From NCBI RefSeq assembly GCF_029962835.1, contig NC_080574.1, positions 20,434,001 to 20,498,000 on the forward strand: a DNA stretch of 64,000 bases, written 5' to 3'. Below the pieces are notes generated by a model. The model was given only the letters and a program-made list of their open reading frames with translations. It was not told the DNA's origin and ran no database searches. Both the position numbers and the translations under genes were made by a program. Below are positions 33,306 through 43,969 of this stretch, in pieces. The DNA comes from Magnolia sinica. Lineage: Eukaryota > Streptophyta > Magnoliopsida > Magnoliales > Magnoliaceae. The stretch's first letter is position 1. Every line of letters starts with the position of its first letter.

Positions 33306-33310
<5 letters not shown>
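33167..33310 (-). CDS. Small basic peptide of the VPPKR family, copy 3 (short)
   Basis: A 47-codon frame from ATG 33310 to TAA at 33167. It keeps EIEGRG, RRVPPKRG, VKKAIFAAIARAM and LLCGG, and ends QRHRGNLHS. Against copy 2 it lacks three residues (SPI) through a clean 9-base deletion. Its N-terminal third is gone: the corresponding DNA is now a (CT)n microsatellite. The present ATG lies at the junction between microsatellite and core, so the start may be fortuitous. It may still be translated, since the TATA-like box remains about 50 bases upstream, but it could equally be a decaying copy. The divergence between copies 2 and 3 looks mostly conservative in the core. Confidence 0.58.

Positions 33311-33354
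<44 letters not shown>
33308..33354. repeat. (CT)n microsatellite
   Basis: About 22 CT units, directly upstream of peptide copy 3 (GA on the coding strand), replacing the sequence that encodes the N terminus in copies 1 and 2. Confidence 0.9.
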
Positions 33355-33356
<2 letters not shown>

Positions 33357-33357
<1 letters not shown>

Positions 33358-33487
33358 AACTTTAAATATAGCAAGGAGACTTGTAGTTGAAGCAACTCTA
33401 CTCGCAGGTGAACCTAGCAATAGTACCGCTGTTATGGTTTACCTTCATTTAAACAGAGGGAGTTCGTTTTGCATCTGGTGTGACTCA
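33357..33487 (-). promoter_or_regulatory. Conserved promoter of peptide copy 3
   Basis: On the minus strand, TATATTTAAAG (about 33360-33370) is a strong TATA candidate. The block through 33430 (gttgcttcaactac; ggttcacctgcgag) is shared with copies 1 and 2, and TGACTCA lies at 33481-33487. Confidence 0.6.
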
Positions 33488-34431
33488 AGATCCAGCTTTC
33501 GTCGCGGCCAGCCGGAGACAACATCTTGAGTTCTCCAAACCATCTATGCTATGAACAATATGCTACATGGCATCACTGCAAGAAAGTTAGGATGATTGCT
33601 ACTATAACCATAGGGAGATGAACTTGGAAAAATGTAAATAAATAAACAAAAATCAAATGGCTCTCATTTAACTCTAAAAATAGAAGGTTAAGCTTATCTA
33701 TGAAACCATACTAGAATAAACTATAGGTATATATGCCAATATTTATGATTTCAATTCATCTAAGTGGGAATAACCTTATAATATTTATGTTTTCAATTCA
33801 TCCAATTGGGAATAACCTTATGTACGATTTGGATGGGATATGAATATCATAGTGAGAACGGGTCCACTTGATTTTTGCATCTACCTCAAATTTTGCCTCA
33901 TATCTTAACTTGAGCTAGCGTTAACTGATGGACAGAAATGGATTTATGGCGGACATTGGGAGGCCCACATAGAGGTCAATGGGCCGAGGTCGGGCTGCAA
34001 CAATAGAATATTGAATAAGGCCCGCCCGGACCGGCTGAAAACAGTTCAAAATACGGGCCAAGACCAACCCCAGGCTTGGCCCTTATACATTCCTAATGAA
34101 AGAGCTTCCGATGATATGCGCTGCCTGGTGCGGCACGGGAAAATCATATCCCTTGCCCATGATAAGTACATTGTACATCATGCTCGTATTTTCTTTTGGA
34201 AGTGGGGCCATGGTATAGTGATCCAGATCGTTGATATGTTAGACTACAATGCAGATGGGACATTCCCAAAAATTTCTCAGGTTGAAAGATCATTGACCAT
34301 CTTCACGGATCAGTATGGATCGCTGCTAGGTTTCTTTCGTTAACCGCCCAATTTTCGGAAACAAATTGGTTGTGCATGAAGGAGATTTTTTTTAATTTTT
34401 TGTTTTTTCACAAGCTAAAATCCTGGAGAGC
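33488..34431. other. Non-coding, unassigned
   Basis: To about 33580 it is paralogous to the upstream flank of peptide copy 2. A ~42-base direct repeat ('tatttatg.tttcaattcatc') occurs at 33750 and 33785. The open frame near 34011-34343 has no domain I recognise and I do not call it. Confidence 0.4.
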
Positions 34432-34840
34432 CGATTAGGTGAGACCCCGGACTCACGCAAGATGGTGCGACCCTTACTGTGGGGCCCATTTTGATGTATG
34501 CATTCCGCACAACACCATCCTTCCGTTTTTTCATATCATTTTAAGGTTTATAAAAAGAAAAAAAAGTGAAGCATATCCAATTATAAGAACGTACCATAGG
34601 AAACAGTAGCCACCTTCCCCCCCTAATACACACCAAGGAATAATATTATAAAGTGGTCATCCTGAGAAGTTTTTAACGGTAAAGCATTAATTAATAACAC
34701 CACGGTTTCCCATGGTATGTTCTACCTTATTATTGGATCCACTTCATTTTTTGGATAATTTTCTAAAATGATCTGAAAAACGGATGTAAGGGTGGCAACG
34801 TATTGGGTAAGGCCGAGGTCTCACCTAATCCGCTCAAAAC
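34432..34840. mobile_element. Foldback element with attaggtgagaccccgg termini
   Basis: The left ccgattaggtgagaccccgg is matched inverted by aggccgaggtctcacctaatcc at the right. Core words: gtggggcccattttgatgta and gatctgaaaaacggatgta. Foldback remains continue to about 34990. Confidence 0.7.
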
Positions 34841-35244
34841 CTGAGCCTCCGGAGGGGGGCGGATTAGTTTACTACCCTCACTTGTTCTAAATTCAGGATA
34901 GACTGCGCTTGAAGGGGCCACCCTGATGAAACATTCACACCGTCCACCCATTTTTTCATAGCAAATTAGATTCTCTGCTTTGTTACATGTCAAATTACTA
35001 GTTTCTCTAAAAGCTCGAGCCATTACTGAGAGACATTAACACATGATAGATTTATTTGACAATTTGATTGATTGATCTGTACCATATATCTAGTCTAGAA
35101 CAAAATTCATATACTACCCTGCAATAATCAGATAAATTGTTTGATCCAAACTATCCTTGATTTGGCCTTATTTTCTATGACCGTCCTTTTTACAAGCCAT
35201 GCATGTGATGATCAGTGTTCTTTAGACCCAAACAAATTAATGAG

Positions 35245-35811
35245 TAGGGGTGTACACGAACTTAGTTAGCTCGGTTAGCTCACTCGACTTAACCTGAAAA
35301 GCTCGATTCAACTCGGTTTGAAGCTGAGTTCAAGCTAAGTCAAGCTGAATTTTTTATCTCGAAAAAATTTCGAACTAAGTTTGACCTTGCTCGAGCTCAA
35401 CTCAGCTCGGATTGAACCCTAACTCAAATTAAACTCGAATCAAACCAATTCGGTGACTCGGTTACTCTAATATTGATGTTGTTTACCAAGTGTTTGATGA
35501 CATGACTCAACGAAGCGTCAGCTAGTGGCAAGAAAGGTATGTATACGAAACAAATAACATTTTCTTTGATTTTGATAATTCCTACAAGGTATTTGATGAA
35601 ATACTTGTAAACAGCTATTGCTGTTTTACAAACGGTGAGAAATTAGAATTGCACTGCATTTGTTTGTGAAAATGCCGCGGAGGCTGGATTTTTGCTCGAA
35701 CTAGCTGAGTTGCTGACTGAACCGAGCTGAGTTCGAGCTGGGGTCAGCTAGTGGCCGAGCCGAGTCAAGTTGAGGCCAACTCGACTTGGTTCGACTCGGT
35801 GTACACCCCTA
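35245..35811. mobile_element. hAT-like element, taggggtgtacac termini
   Basis: Starts TAGGGGTGTACAC and ends GTGTACACCCCTA, perfect inverted termini of 13 bases. The 8-base flanks ttaatgag and taaatgaa agree at 6 of 8. The interior is gctcgag/gagttc low complexity with an AT block. Confidence 0.78.
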
Positions 35812-36214
35812 TAAATGAATCAAATTGTTGATTGGACCTATTTTGTGTGTAAAGAATCAAGACCATCTATATTAAAGGCCATTGATCAAATGGTTATAAT
35901 TATTCAACTTGGAGCTAATGAACAATCTAGATCAATGGAATGGGCTGTCCAAACCTACTTAATGTAACTAGGAGCATCATAACTGGTAGTAGTTTGAAAG
36001 TACTTAATGGTTTATCTTGCTTTATGCCAAAGAGTATAAAAGTATTTCTCTGTCAAAGTACAACCAAATTCTTACAAGTGGGCCCATGGTTTGATCGGAT
36101 GTGATGTCACTTACGAGCCCCGAATTCAACTGGGACATGTGGGTTTCAAATAGCGAACGAAGAAAAAGAAATGAAAGGGTCTAAATTCAATGATACTCTG
36201 GGAGAATACGGTGT
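35812..36214. other. Non-coding, unassigned
   Basis: Nothing recognised beyond AT-rich sequence. Confidence 0.35.
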
Positions 36215-36545
36215 ATGATATGCAGTCGCTTAACGATTACTTAGAAATTGCATATTTGGCATCCAAGTTACTTAATCTAAACTGTTCAAATATTGGTTCC
36301 GGAACAGATACATCATGAACCAAAACTTAAGATCAGCTGACGGTCGGATTGGTGGACATCCAGCGGACGGCTGGGAGTGAAATTACCGAATGGATCTAAG
36401 TCAACAAACAAATGTCCACGAATCAAAGGTTAGAATTGTTCAAACAATCTGAATTTTTTTAACATTGGCTTAGTGACAATGAGTCCCACAACTCAATCAG
36501 TCTATTTTGAGTCAATTCATGCCACGTGTAAAATATCTGCAGTGG
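36215..36545. repeat. Dispersed inverted duplicate, copy 2
   Basis: Inverted partner of 30075-30400; see that entry. Confidence 0.75.
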
Positions 36546-36790
36546 GAGTCGTTTGAAATCTAGATTGGTTGAACAATCCAAACGTATTTTGGGCAGAGGC
36601 TTGGTGTATGAAATACGAATAATGGTATTTTTCATTTTCAACCGTTCAATAAATGTCTAGAAATCCAATGGTTAGATAACAAGATAATAATAATATAGTG
36701 TGTGACATATTTAAACAGGTACACCCTAATTTGGACGGTTAGTTCAAATAACTCGTTGATACCGATTCCCCAGTGAGGTGGCTACCAGTG

Positions 36791-37288
36791 GCGCGGATTT
36801 CCTGCGAAAGCTGGAAGTTCCTGCACTGGGATCTTAGGTGGGGCCCACTGTGATCTTTTTGAAAATTTTTTTTCGTCAATCTATTTTGTGAGTTCATTGT
36901 AGAATATGTTGTCAAAAATGAACTGTATCCAAAGCTCAAGTGAGCCCTGCTAAATGAAAATGAGGTTAGGAAAATTCCTACCGTGAAACCTTTTTGGGTT
37001 CAACAAGATGTTTAGATGCCACCAATACTGTTAATAACGTCACTCCTATTGGGATGACGAATCAAAACTTCCCTTACCCCACAAATATTTTAATTGTGGA
37101 TGTTTAATTATTACGTTTTTTTGCTCACTTAGGCTTTGTATACTGTTCATTTTTTGGAACATGTCCTGCAATGAACTCACAAAATTGATGGACGGGAAGA
37201 TTTCTCACAAACATCACAGTGGCCCGCCTAATTTCTCAGCGCGCAGGGACTTCCTACGAAAAAGCCTTTATGAGGAAATCCGCGTCCG
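36791..37288. mobile_element. Foldback element with gcggatttcc termini
   Basis: The left gcgcggatttcctgcgaaagc matches the inverse of gcc..tgaggaaatccgcg at the right. The flanks ctaccagtg and ctgacaatg agree at 6 of 9, weakly suggesting a 9-bp duplication. The half-element at 7188-7490 belongs to this family. Confidence 0.7.
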
Positions 37289-37765
37289 CTGACAATGAAG
37301 TGTGAACTGACAAGCTAACGAAGACTAAAAAAAACAGAAAGAAAATACACAAGTTCCCAGCGATATCTCAGTGCCTGCGTATCAAACCTCGCACTCCCGC
37401 AGAGTATCAGGGTATTTCTCAAAATTCTTACAAACGGTACAGAGTCAAGTCAATGTGATCAGAAAAAATTCATGAGATTCCAGCCCTTCGAATATCGTAC
37501 GCATGCGCACAACAAATGTATACTTGGATTGCATATAACACAATCCAGACCGTTAAAAGATGGACCCTATTGTCGCTTGGATCACCCAACAAAGAGATGG
37601 TCAGAAAGAATCAACCATATTAACCGGAGCCCAATGAATCGTTAGAAAGAAATCCGATCGACGAGTTCGCTGGATTTTAGTCCATCCAAGTGGGGCTCAT
37701 GATTTAGACGGTTGAAAGGACATACATGCATGCCATATGTACTGTGAACGTTACCAGTTGGGATG
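37289..37765. other. Non-coding, unassigned
   Basis: No element end or coding frame is supported. Confidence 0.35.
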
Positions 37766-38737
37766 GAAGCGGTTTGGCTGGTGTACCACACACCACCGAT
37801 CTGACAGGTGTGGGTACGTGTCGTGCGAAGACGAGAGCTGCCGCTCCTCGAGCTTCGAGCTATACGAACGGTTAAAAGGAGATCAATGATGGATGACGCC
37901 GAAAGGGTACGTTCAATCTCCCCTGCTTTTTGCAGTGTGGTCCACTTGATCTTGATTTCTGTTAGTTTTTGGCAAACGCCTTACGAGAAGATCGCCGAAT
38001 GGAAGGACGGTTGGGATATAACAAATACCGCATGATGGGTGAAGCGGATTGGCTGGTGTACCACACATCAGCTATACAGCTGGTGTATTGGCGTTAGCAA
38101 GTTTTCTGGGTCCCATCATGAGGTATGTGTTATATCTAAACCGTTCATCCATGTGGGGAGCTCGTCTTAAGCTTGAGACGAAAAATAAGACAGATATAAA
38201 GATAAAGTAGACTACACTGCAAAAAGCAGCCGGGGATTCAACGTCTCCCATTGAAACCCTTTTGGGGTCAAGGAAGTTCCGTATCAATATGAAATTTGAT
38301 TTTTCCTCTTTGTCCATGTATTTTCTACCTTATTAATAGATTGAATTGTATTTTTTACCTTATTAGTAGATTGAATGGAAAATAAATGTTCGGTGGAGCC
38401 CTATAAATATCTTAACCGTGAAAATTATTATCATAGCTGTTATTTTCGGTGTGGTATATTTGAGCTTTGGATATTCACTTTTTTGTCTAATGCTCCAAAA
38501 TTAGCGCGAAAAATGGATGAACGGTGTGGATATAATAAATACATCATTGTGGGGCCATGTAACTTTTATCTCCGTTTGTACAACTGGGAGCTGGAGGAGC
38601 GTCGGCGCTCGTCTTCGCACGACATGTAGCTACATAGCTGGTGTGTGGTATCCGCTTCCCATGGGAACCAGAGAACTTGGTTACGTCAACATACCAGCCA
38701 GGTCGGTGGTGTGCAGTACACCAGCCAGTCCGCTTCG
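37766..38737. mobile_element. Two adjoining foldback elements, ggctggtgtaccacac type
   Basis: Left termini gaagcggtttggctggtgta (37768) and gaagcggattggctggtgta (38041) and a right terminus cagtacaccagccagtccgc (about 38715-38735). The first copy seems to be a left half only. The second (about 38041-38737) has inverted ends and core words tgaggtatgtgttatatc and atggatgaacggtgtgg. An inner arm (gacgagagctgccgctcc against ggagctggaggagcgtcgg) is shared between them. Confidence 0.65.
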
Positions 38738-39575
38738 ATATGCTATTGTCTGGCTGGCATGGAGGAGTACGGTACATTCCGGAAATACTAAAGAAAGAAT
38801 CTAGTAAAGAAACCATATCATCGATTGGTTGGAGAGAGCTCGGAATGTTGAACTACACCATAAAACTGTCGAATAACACGGCAAAACCGGTTTTATTCGA
38901 AATGAGAACGTCAAAGATCACGGGAAATCAAGAACTGCCGTTTTGCCTCTCAAAGCTTTTATAAAAGCGATAACCGGGTCCGCATATTCGCCGTTAAAGA
39001 TAACGGCAGACATCGATCCTAATTCCGAACGAAGGTCAACCCCCACACCAGAAACCAACTCGAAAATGAAAATTCTCTTCTTCTTCTTTTTTGGCAGCAA
39101 AATGTAAATATACGGAAAATATCAAAATCGCCAAAGCTTAAATGCAACAAAACATAAAAAACATTAAATTCCCATTATTTTTTTTCCTCCATCGAAAAAT
39201 CATTAAGAATTACACAAAAACGCATTCAATAGCTTAAACTCGAACCAAAAAAAAAACCGTAGAACATTTTCGCCTCGAACAAAAAATCGGACAGAGCAAT
39301 AATAATAATAATAAAAACTTTGCATTTCCATTAAATCGTGATAGATCGCCTTTCAAAAGCCAAAAACTCGTAAAAAAGCATATTATATTTTCAAAATCGA
39401 GAATATTCGTTGCAGAAGGCTTCGAAATTCTTCCGATTTCCGATAATCGAAAAATATCAGAAAAGAAAAAAAAATAAAATCCTATCGATTTCAAACAAGA
39501 AAACCAAAAAGCGACTCAAAAAATCAGATCGTTCTGATAAATTAGAAAAAAATTGAGAGAAACTGACCAACTGAC
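38738..39575. other. Region downstream of the carboxypeptidase-like exon
   Basis: On the minus strand this follows the splice donor at 39575, so its first part would be intron 1. It is AT-rich with no PGCSS-type second exon of the family visible. Around 38940-39070 is less AT-rich but has no recognisable domain. Confidence 0.4.
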
Positions 39576-39838
39576 CTCCATTGAGCCAAAGCAGCAGATG
39601 TTTTTATGATACTCCGCTTTCCGCTTCCAAAAACCAATAGAACGGCGCCTTCTCGTCTTCTTGCCGGATTTTGACGTATCCAGCGGAGTGCTGGAACTTC
39701 ACGGCTGTTAACCGGCAAACCTGACACTCTGTCGGAATCTTTCGATTCCTGACTCTGAGCTTTCTGGAGACAAGAAACTACCAAAACGAATATCAGAAAA
39801 TGGAGAAAAACCCGATAAACTGAAACGTAGCGGTTTTC
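39576..39838 (-). pseudogene. Serine carboxypeptidase-like (S10) first-exon relic
   Basis: On the minus strand an open segment without Met encodes a hydrophobic signal-peptide-like stretch (VFLHFLIFVLVVSC), then QSQESKDSDRVSGLP. After a one-base frame change near 39703-39713 the neighbouring frame continues VKFQHSAGYVKI, then EKAPFYWFLEAES, a TAA at 39604-39606, and LLLWLNG. Family order is known: D-R-V-x-x-LPGQP, F-x-x-Y-AGYV, ALFYWF-x-EA, then LWLNGG with an intron right after it. All are in the right order, and a GT donor (39575-39574) sits exactly after the LNG codons. The real protein would be a secreted or vacuolar acyltransferase or peptidase. The stop, frameshift, missing ATG and absence of later exons make it a pseudogene fragment. 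Confidence 0.72.
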
Positions 39839-39898
39839 TCAGATCTCTCTCACAAAAATAGAAGTTGAAGTGTGTTTCAAAATGCAGAGAGAGTTGGA

Positions 39899-39906
39899 AC
39901 TTATAC
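39899..39906 (-). promoter_or_regulatory. TATA-like box before the carboxypeptidase-like exon
   Basis: GTATAAG on the minus strand, about 60 bases upstream of the open segment and inside the first unit of the tandem repeat. Confidence 0.35.
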
Positions 39907-40020
39907 AAGAAAGAAAGGTGGAAAAGGTAAAGAAACGTTTGTTTTTAGTGAGATTTTATTTATTTATTTTAATTTTTACGAAGAGAAAATATCAGTATGC
40001 CGGGAGAGTTGGAACTTTTA

Positions 40021-40681
40021 GGCCTGTTTAATCACTATTTACCAAGGTAATTACTTCACTTTTTCGATGCCGACTTGACCGGTTACTTTTTAAACACTTA
40101 AATTGAAAATTTTACAAAATAAATATGGGGCCCACCGTAATGTGTGTGGCTTATCCACACCGTCCATTCATTATGCCAACTGAATTTAATGCATGAGCCT
40201 AAAAATTAGGTAGGTCCAAAGCTCAAGTGAACCACACCACAGGAAATTGCGAGATTCGAATGCCTACCATTAAAAACTTCTTGAGGCCTTAGAAGTTTTA
40301 GATCAAGCTTATATTTATGTTTTTCACTTATCCATGCGTATGTGACCTTATGAACCGGTTAGATGGTAAATAAACCTCAATGTGAGCTCAATAAAGATAT
40401 AAACTTTTAATGGTAGACAAATTAAGTCCATTATTCCCTTTCACGTAGGTCAATTGAGTAATAGATCTACCTTATTTTTTGGCCCATGCTTTAAAATATT
40501 CTAATAAAACAGATGGACGATACGGATATATCATATACATCATGGTGGGGCCCACAAATTTAAGTAAAATATTTTTGGACCCATTTTCTAGGTGGAATTA
40601 CTCTCTCATACTCAAACAAGTGAAAAGGTATTAATTACCTTTTTACCAGAAATTTACCGGTAATGAAAATCAAATAGGCCC
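40021..40681. mobile_element. Tourist-like MITE with TTA TSD
   Basis: Termini GGCCTGTTTAATCAC and (inverted) GGGCCTATTTGATTTTC. The flanking TTA occurs at 40018-40020 and 40682-40684. The pre-insertion site can be reconstructed from the tandem repeat it interrupts. TTA/TAA duplications are typical of PIF/Harbinger-derived Tourist MITEs. The interior again has the shared foldback core. Confidence 0.85.
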
Positions 40682-40976
40682 TTATAAGAAAGAAAAATAG
40701 AAAAGGTAAAGAAATGTTTGTTTTTAGCCGTATTTTACTTTTTTAATTTTTTTTAGTACTTAAATGATTGTTCAGGGAAGAGTTGGAATTTATTCGAGAA
40801 AGAGAAGTGGAAAAGGTAAAGAAACGTTTGTTTTTACTGAGATTCTATTTACTTATTTATTTTATTTTTTTAGTACTGAAGGTGATGGAACTTACACGAT
40901 AAAGAGGAGTGGAAATGACGAAGAAATGTTTGTTTTTAGGGAGATTTTATTTATTTATTCTATATTTTTACGCACG

Positions 40977-41355
40977 ACGCGGATCGCGTCCTACCCCATA
41001 TCTGGACACGAACGGGCAGTTCTGTGGTTGAGCCCACCGGGATGTATCTGTTTATCCATACTGTCCATCCCTTCTCTCCGTTCATTTTAAGTTATAAACA
41101 CAAAAATTAAGCAGATCCAACAATTGAATGGACCACAACACATGTGACTCTTGCATTTAATGCCACTTGCATTTAAGCTTATTATTTAGTGTGAGTAAAT
41201 TGATTTTTGGATTTACATTATTTTTATGCACATAAGTTAAAATGATGGGAGAGAAGGGATGGATGGAGCGGATAAAAATATACATCGCAGTGGGCCCACC
41301 CACAGCACTGAACGCTTGTGGCTTTGGACCGGCGGGATAGGACGCAATCCGCGTT
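40977..41355. mobile_element. Foldback element, gcgtcctacccc termini
   Basis: The left gacgcggatcgcgtcctacc is matched inverted by gataggacgcaatccgcg at the right. A relative lies at 43016-44012. Confidence 0.65.
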
Positions 41356-41982
41356 TGTTCGTGGGTAAGGAGGGGCACCTTGTCACGAACGTACGCTGCA
41401 CGTATTGCATGCTACCTTCCCGTCCTTGGCCACGAACGGGTAGTTCTGTGGGTGGGCCAGTGCAGGTGGCGAAATTCCGACCCAACCAGTCACAGGGAGA
41501 CCGTGTAACAAAAAGATCCGCGGAGCATCTGTGACGCCTGCGTAATATCCACTCCCTCCATCCGGTGAGCCAGCTCAAGTTATGACGGGAGTCCGAAAAT
41601 TAGGCAGATTTAAAACTCATGTTGTCCACACAATAAGAAACGGTGTGGAATGGACGGCCACCATTAAGACCCTGTCCCACAAAAATTTGGATCAAGCCGC
41701 TATTCGTATTTTATCTTAATCGGGTGGGAGTCACCTTATGAACGGTTAGAGTACATATAAACATCGGTGGCCCCAAGAAGGTTCCAAGGCGTTTCCATTT
41801 CCACGTTTTTTACGTTTTTGCACGCCCACCTGAGTTTTGTTTCATCTCATTTTTTCAATGGCGTACTAGCGTGTGCTTGCGAAACTGACGGACGGAGTGG
41901 ATGTTACGCAAACAACGAGGACCTCATACGGTTTTGTTGCACGTGACATCTCTCTGTAACACGTGTCATCGAAAATTCGGGA
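41356..41982. other. Foldback fragment
   Basis: 41400-41930 carries a diverged foldback core (gtgggtgggcc, ccactccctccatccgg, acggacggagtggatg) without clear ends. Confidence 0.45.
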
Positions 41983-42505
41983 GCGGATTTTGTGATACCC
42001 CGGATCCACCGGGGTTGGTGGGACCCCTGACTGTGGGGCTCACAGTGATGTATATGACTTAAATCCACACCGTCCAAACGTTTTGAAAGCTCATTTTATG
42101 GCATAATACTAAAAGTAAATCTGAATCAAATCTCAGGTGGACCACACCACAGGAAACAGTAGTAATTGAATCCTCACCATTAAAAACTTTATGAATTCCA
42201 CCAGAATGCTTATTTGCCATCCAACCTGTTAATCAGGTCGCAAAAATCTAGATGAAAAGAGTACAGAAATATCATCTTGATCCAAACCTTTGGTGGCCCA
42301 CAAGAAGTTTTTAATAGTTAATCACCACCGTTTCCTGTACTAGTCCATATGCAATTTGGAACTGCTTCATTTTTTGGATCAAGCAATCAAATGAGCTTTC
42401 AACATGGAATGATGGCGTGAATATAGTCGCATTCATCACAGTGGGTCCCACAGTCAGGGGTCCACCCATCTCAGTGGATCTGGGGTCTCACCTAAGTCCT
42501 CTCCC
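41983..42505. mobile_element. Foldback element, attnggtgagacccc-like termini
   Basis: The left gcggattttgtgataccccg and the right cggggtctcacc-type end (ggatctggggtctcacctaa) are inverted partners. The inner arms ggtgggacccctgactgtgg and ccacagtcaggggtccaccc are also inverted copies. Related to 34432-34840. Confidence 0.7.
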
Positions 42506-43015
42506 CGAGAATTCGATTCCCCTGCTAACCCAGGAGTTTACTTTTTATTTATTATTATTATTATTATTTTTTTTTTAAAGAACTTTGCTACTCTTGCAAT
42601 ATGATGGTTCATATGCAGGTGCTAATAAATTGCACAAGAAGAATAAAGATAACTTAGATCATACCGGCCAAATTGTATGATGGATCCTAACCAAATGGTG
42701 ACACCGATTCCATTTCCTAACTTGCTTACCGGTGGACACATAATGGACGGTCAAAATGATACGATTCAACGGCCTATGTATTTCAAAATAAACTTTCTAC
42801 CGAACTGTGGTTGGTTTATTTCGATCAAGCTAACATTCATTTTGTAAATCTAGAGTGGGCATCGAAACTTGGAAGGTTATATCTGAGTTAGTGCATGACA
42901 TGTGTATAACTTCTGTGTGCCTGCATACCACACTCGTCCAGCATATCAACATTTTATTTTTAGCCTAAAGTGCTTTTGCCAAATCGTGCTACGGTGTGAT
43001 ATCCATCAGTCGTTC
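42506..43015. other. Non-coding, unassigned
   Basis: Contains an (ATT)n/T-rich tract near 42545-42580. No gene or element end. Confidence 0.4.
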
Positions 43016-43451
43016 GGACGCGGATTACATCCTACCCCTGCCGGGACGGAGTCGTTCCTGCCAAGGGCTCTGTTGTGGCTGGCTTTATATATATACGTGT
43101 GTGTATGTTATCCACGCTGTCCATCTATTTTAACATATCATTTCACGGCATTAGCCCAAAAAGGAGGCAGATACCAGGCTCAAATAGGCCACACCACAAT
43201 AAGAACTGGTAAAAATGATGCCAACGTTGAAACCTCCGTAAAGCCCACTATGGCGTTTATTGGCCAATTAATCTGTTCATAATGTCATATTGACCTGGAT
43301 GATCGGAAAACACAAATATCAGCTTGATCAAAAACTTATGTAGCTGAAAGAAGTTTTCAACGGTAGGATTGAATCCCCACTGTTTCCTGTGGTGTGATCC
43401 ATTTAAGCCATTTAAGCCTTGCATCTTCCTCTTTTCTGGGCTGATGCATTA

Positions 43452-43897
43452 AGGGCGTGTTTGGGCGTTGGGATTGGAAGGGATTCGGTGGGATGGGATT
43501 CAAAAAACATAATTACCCTGTTGCCATGGGGCCAGGACCGAGTCCGTCCTTGAAGGGGTAGGACGCAATCCGCGTCCTCGCCGTGCGGCCGTACTGTGTC
43601 GGGCCGTCCATATAGTGGGGCCGAAACTTGATGGATCATGATCGAACGTCACTCAGGTCCGATAATCGTGAAGGTCTTTATGGAACCCATTAAGTGGATG
43701 GCGAAGAGTAAATGCTTTGAAGTCCATTTTTAACGGCGCTGTCTCTGGGCATCCACAGTTAGGGGCGTACATCGAGTAGAACCGAGTCGAGCTGGCCTCA
43801 ACCAGACTAGGCTCGGCCACTAGCTGAGTGGAATTGGCACGGGACGATGCAATTCCATCCCACCTAATCCCTTCTAATCCCAGTGCCCAAACACGCC
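43452..43897. mobile_element. Tourist-like MITE carrying filler DNA
   Basis: Termini agggcgtgtttgggcgttgg and (inverted) aggcgtgtttgggcactgg, with inverted homology over about 60 bases. TTA occurs on both sides (43449-43451, 43898-43900). The middle (43541-43828) is not MITE sequence but a close copy of DNA found about 430 bases downstream. Confidence 0.8.
43541..43828 (+). repeat. Direct repeat, copy 1 (inside the MITE)
   Basis: Runs from aggaccgagtccgtccttg to ctaggctcggcc, matching 43970-44270 at an offset near 427. It includes the first ~70 bases of the hAT-like element that starts at 44200. Confidence 0.85.
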
Positions 43898-43969
43898 TTA
43901 AAGTGATCCGTTAAAAATTGGATGAATGGCGTGGATGAAACAGTTACATCACAGTGGGCCCACTGAACC

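Larger units (their letters stand above)
39891..40980. repeat. Four-unit tandem repeat of about 102-115 bp
   Basis: Units begin gagttggaac near 39891, 40006, 40780 and (as gatggaac) 40882. Each continues with agaaag...ggaaaaggtaaagaaacg and tttgtttttag.gagattttatt. The second unit is split by a 661-bp MITE; removing it and one TTA restores the period (110). Confidence 0.85.

Noticed and set aside
34011-34343. 110-codon open frame
   Set aside because: No recognisable motif and no supporting signals; composition matches the surrounding non-coding DNA.
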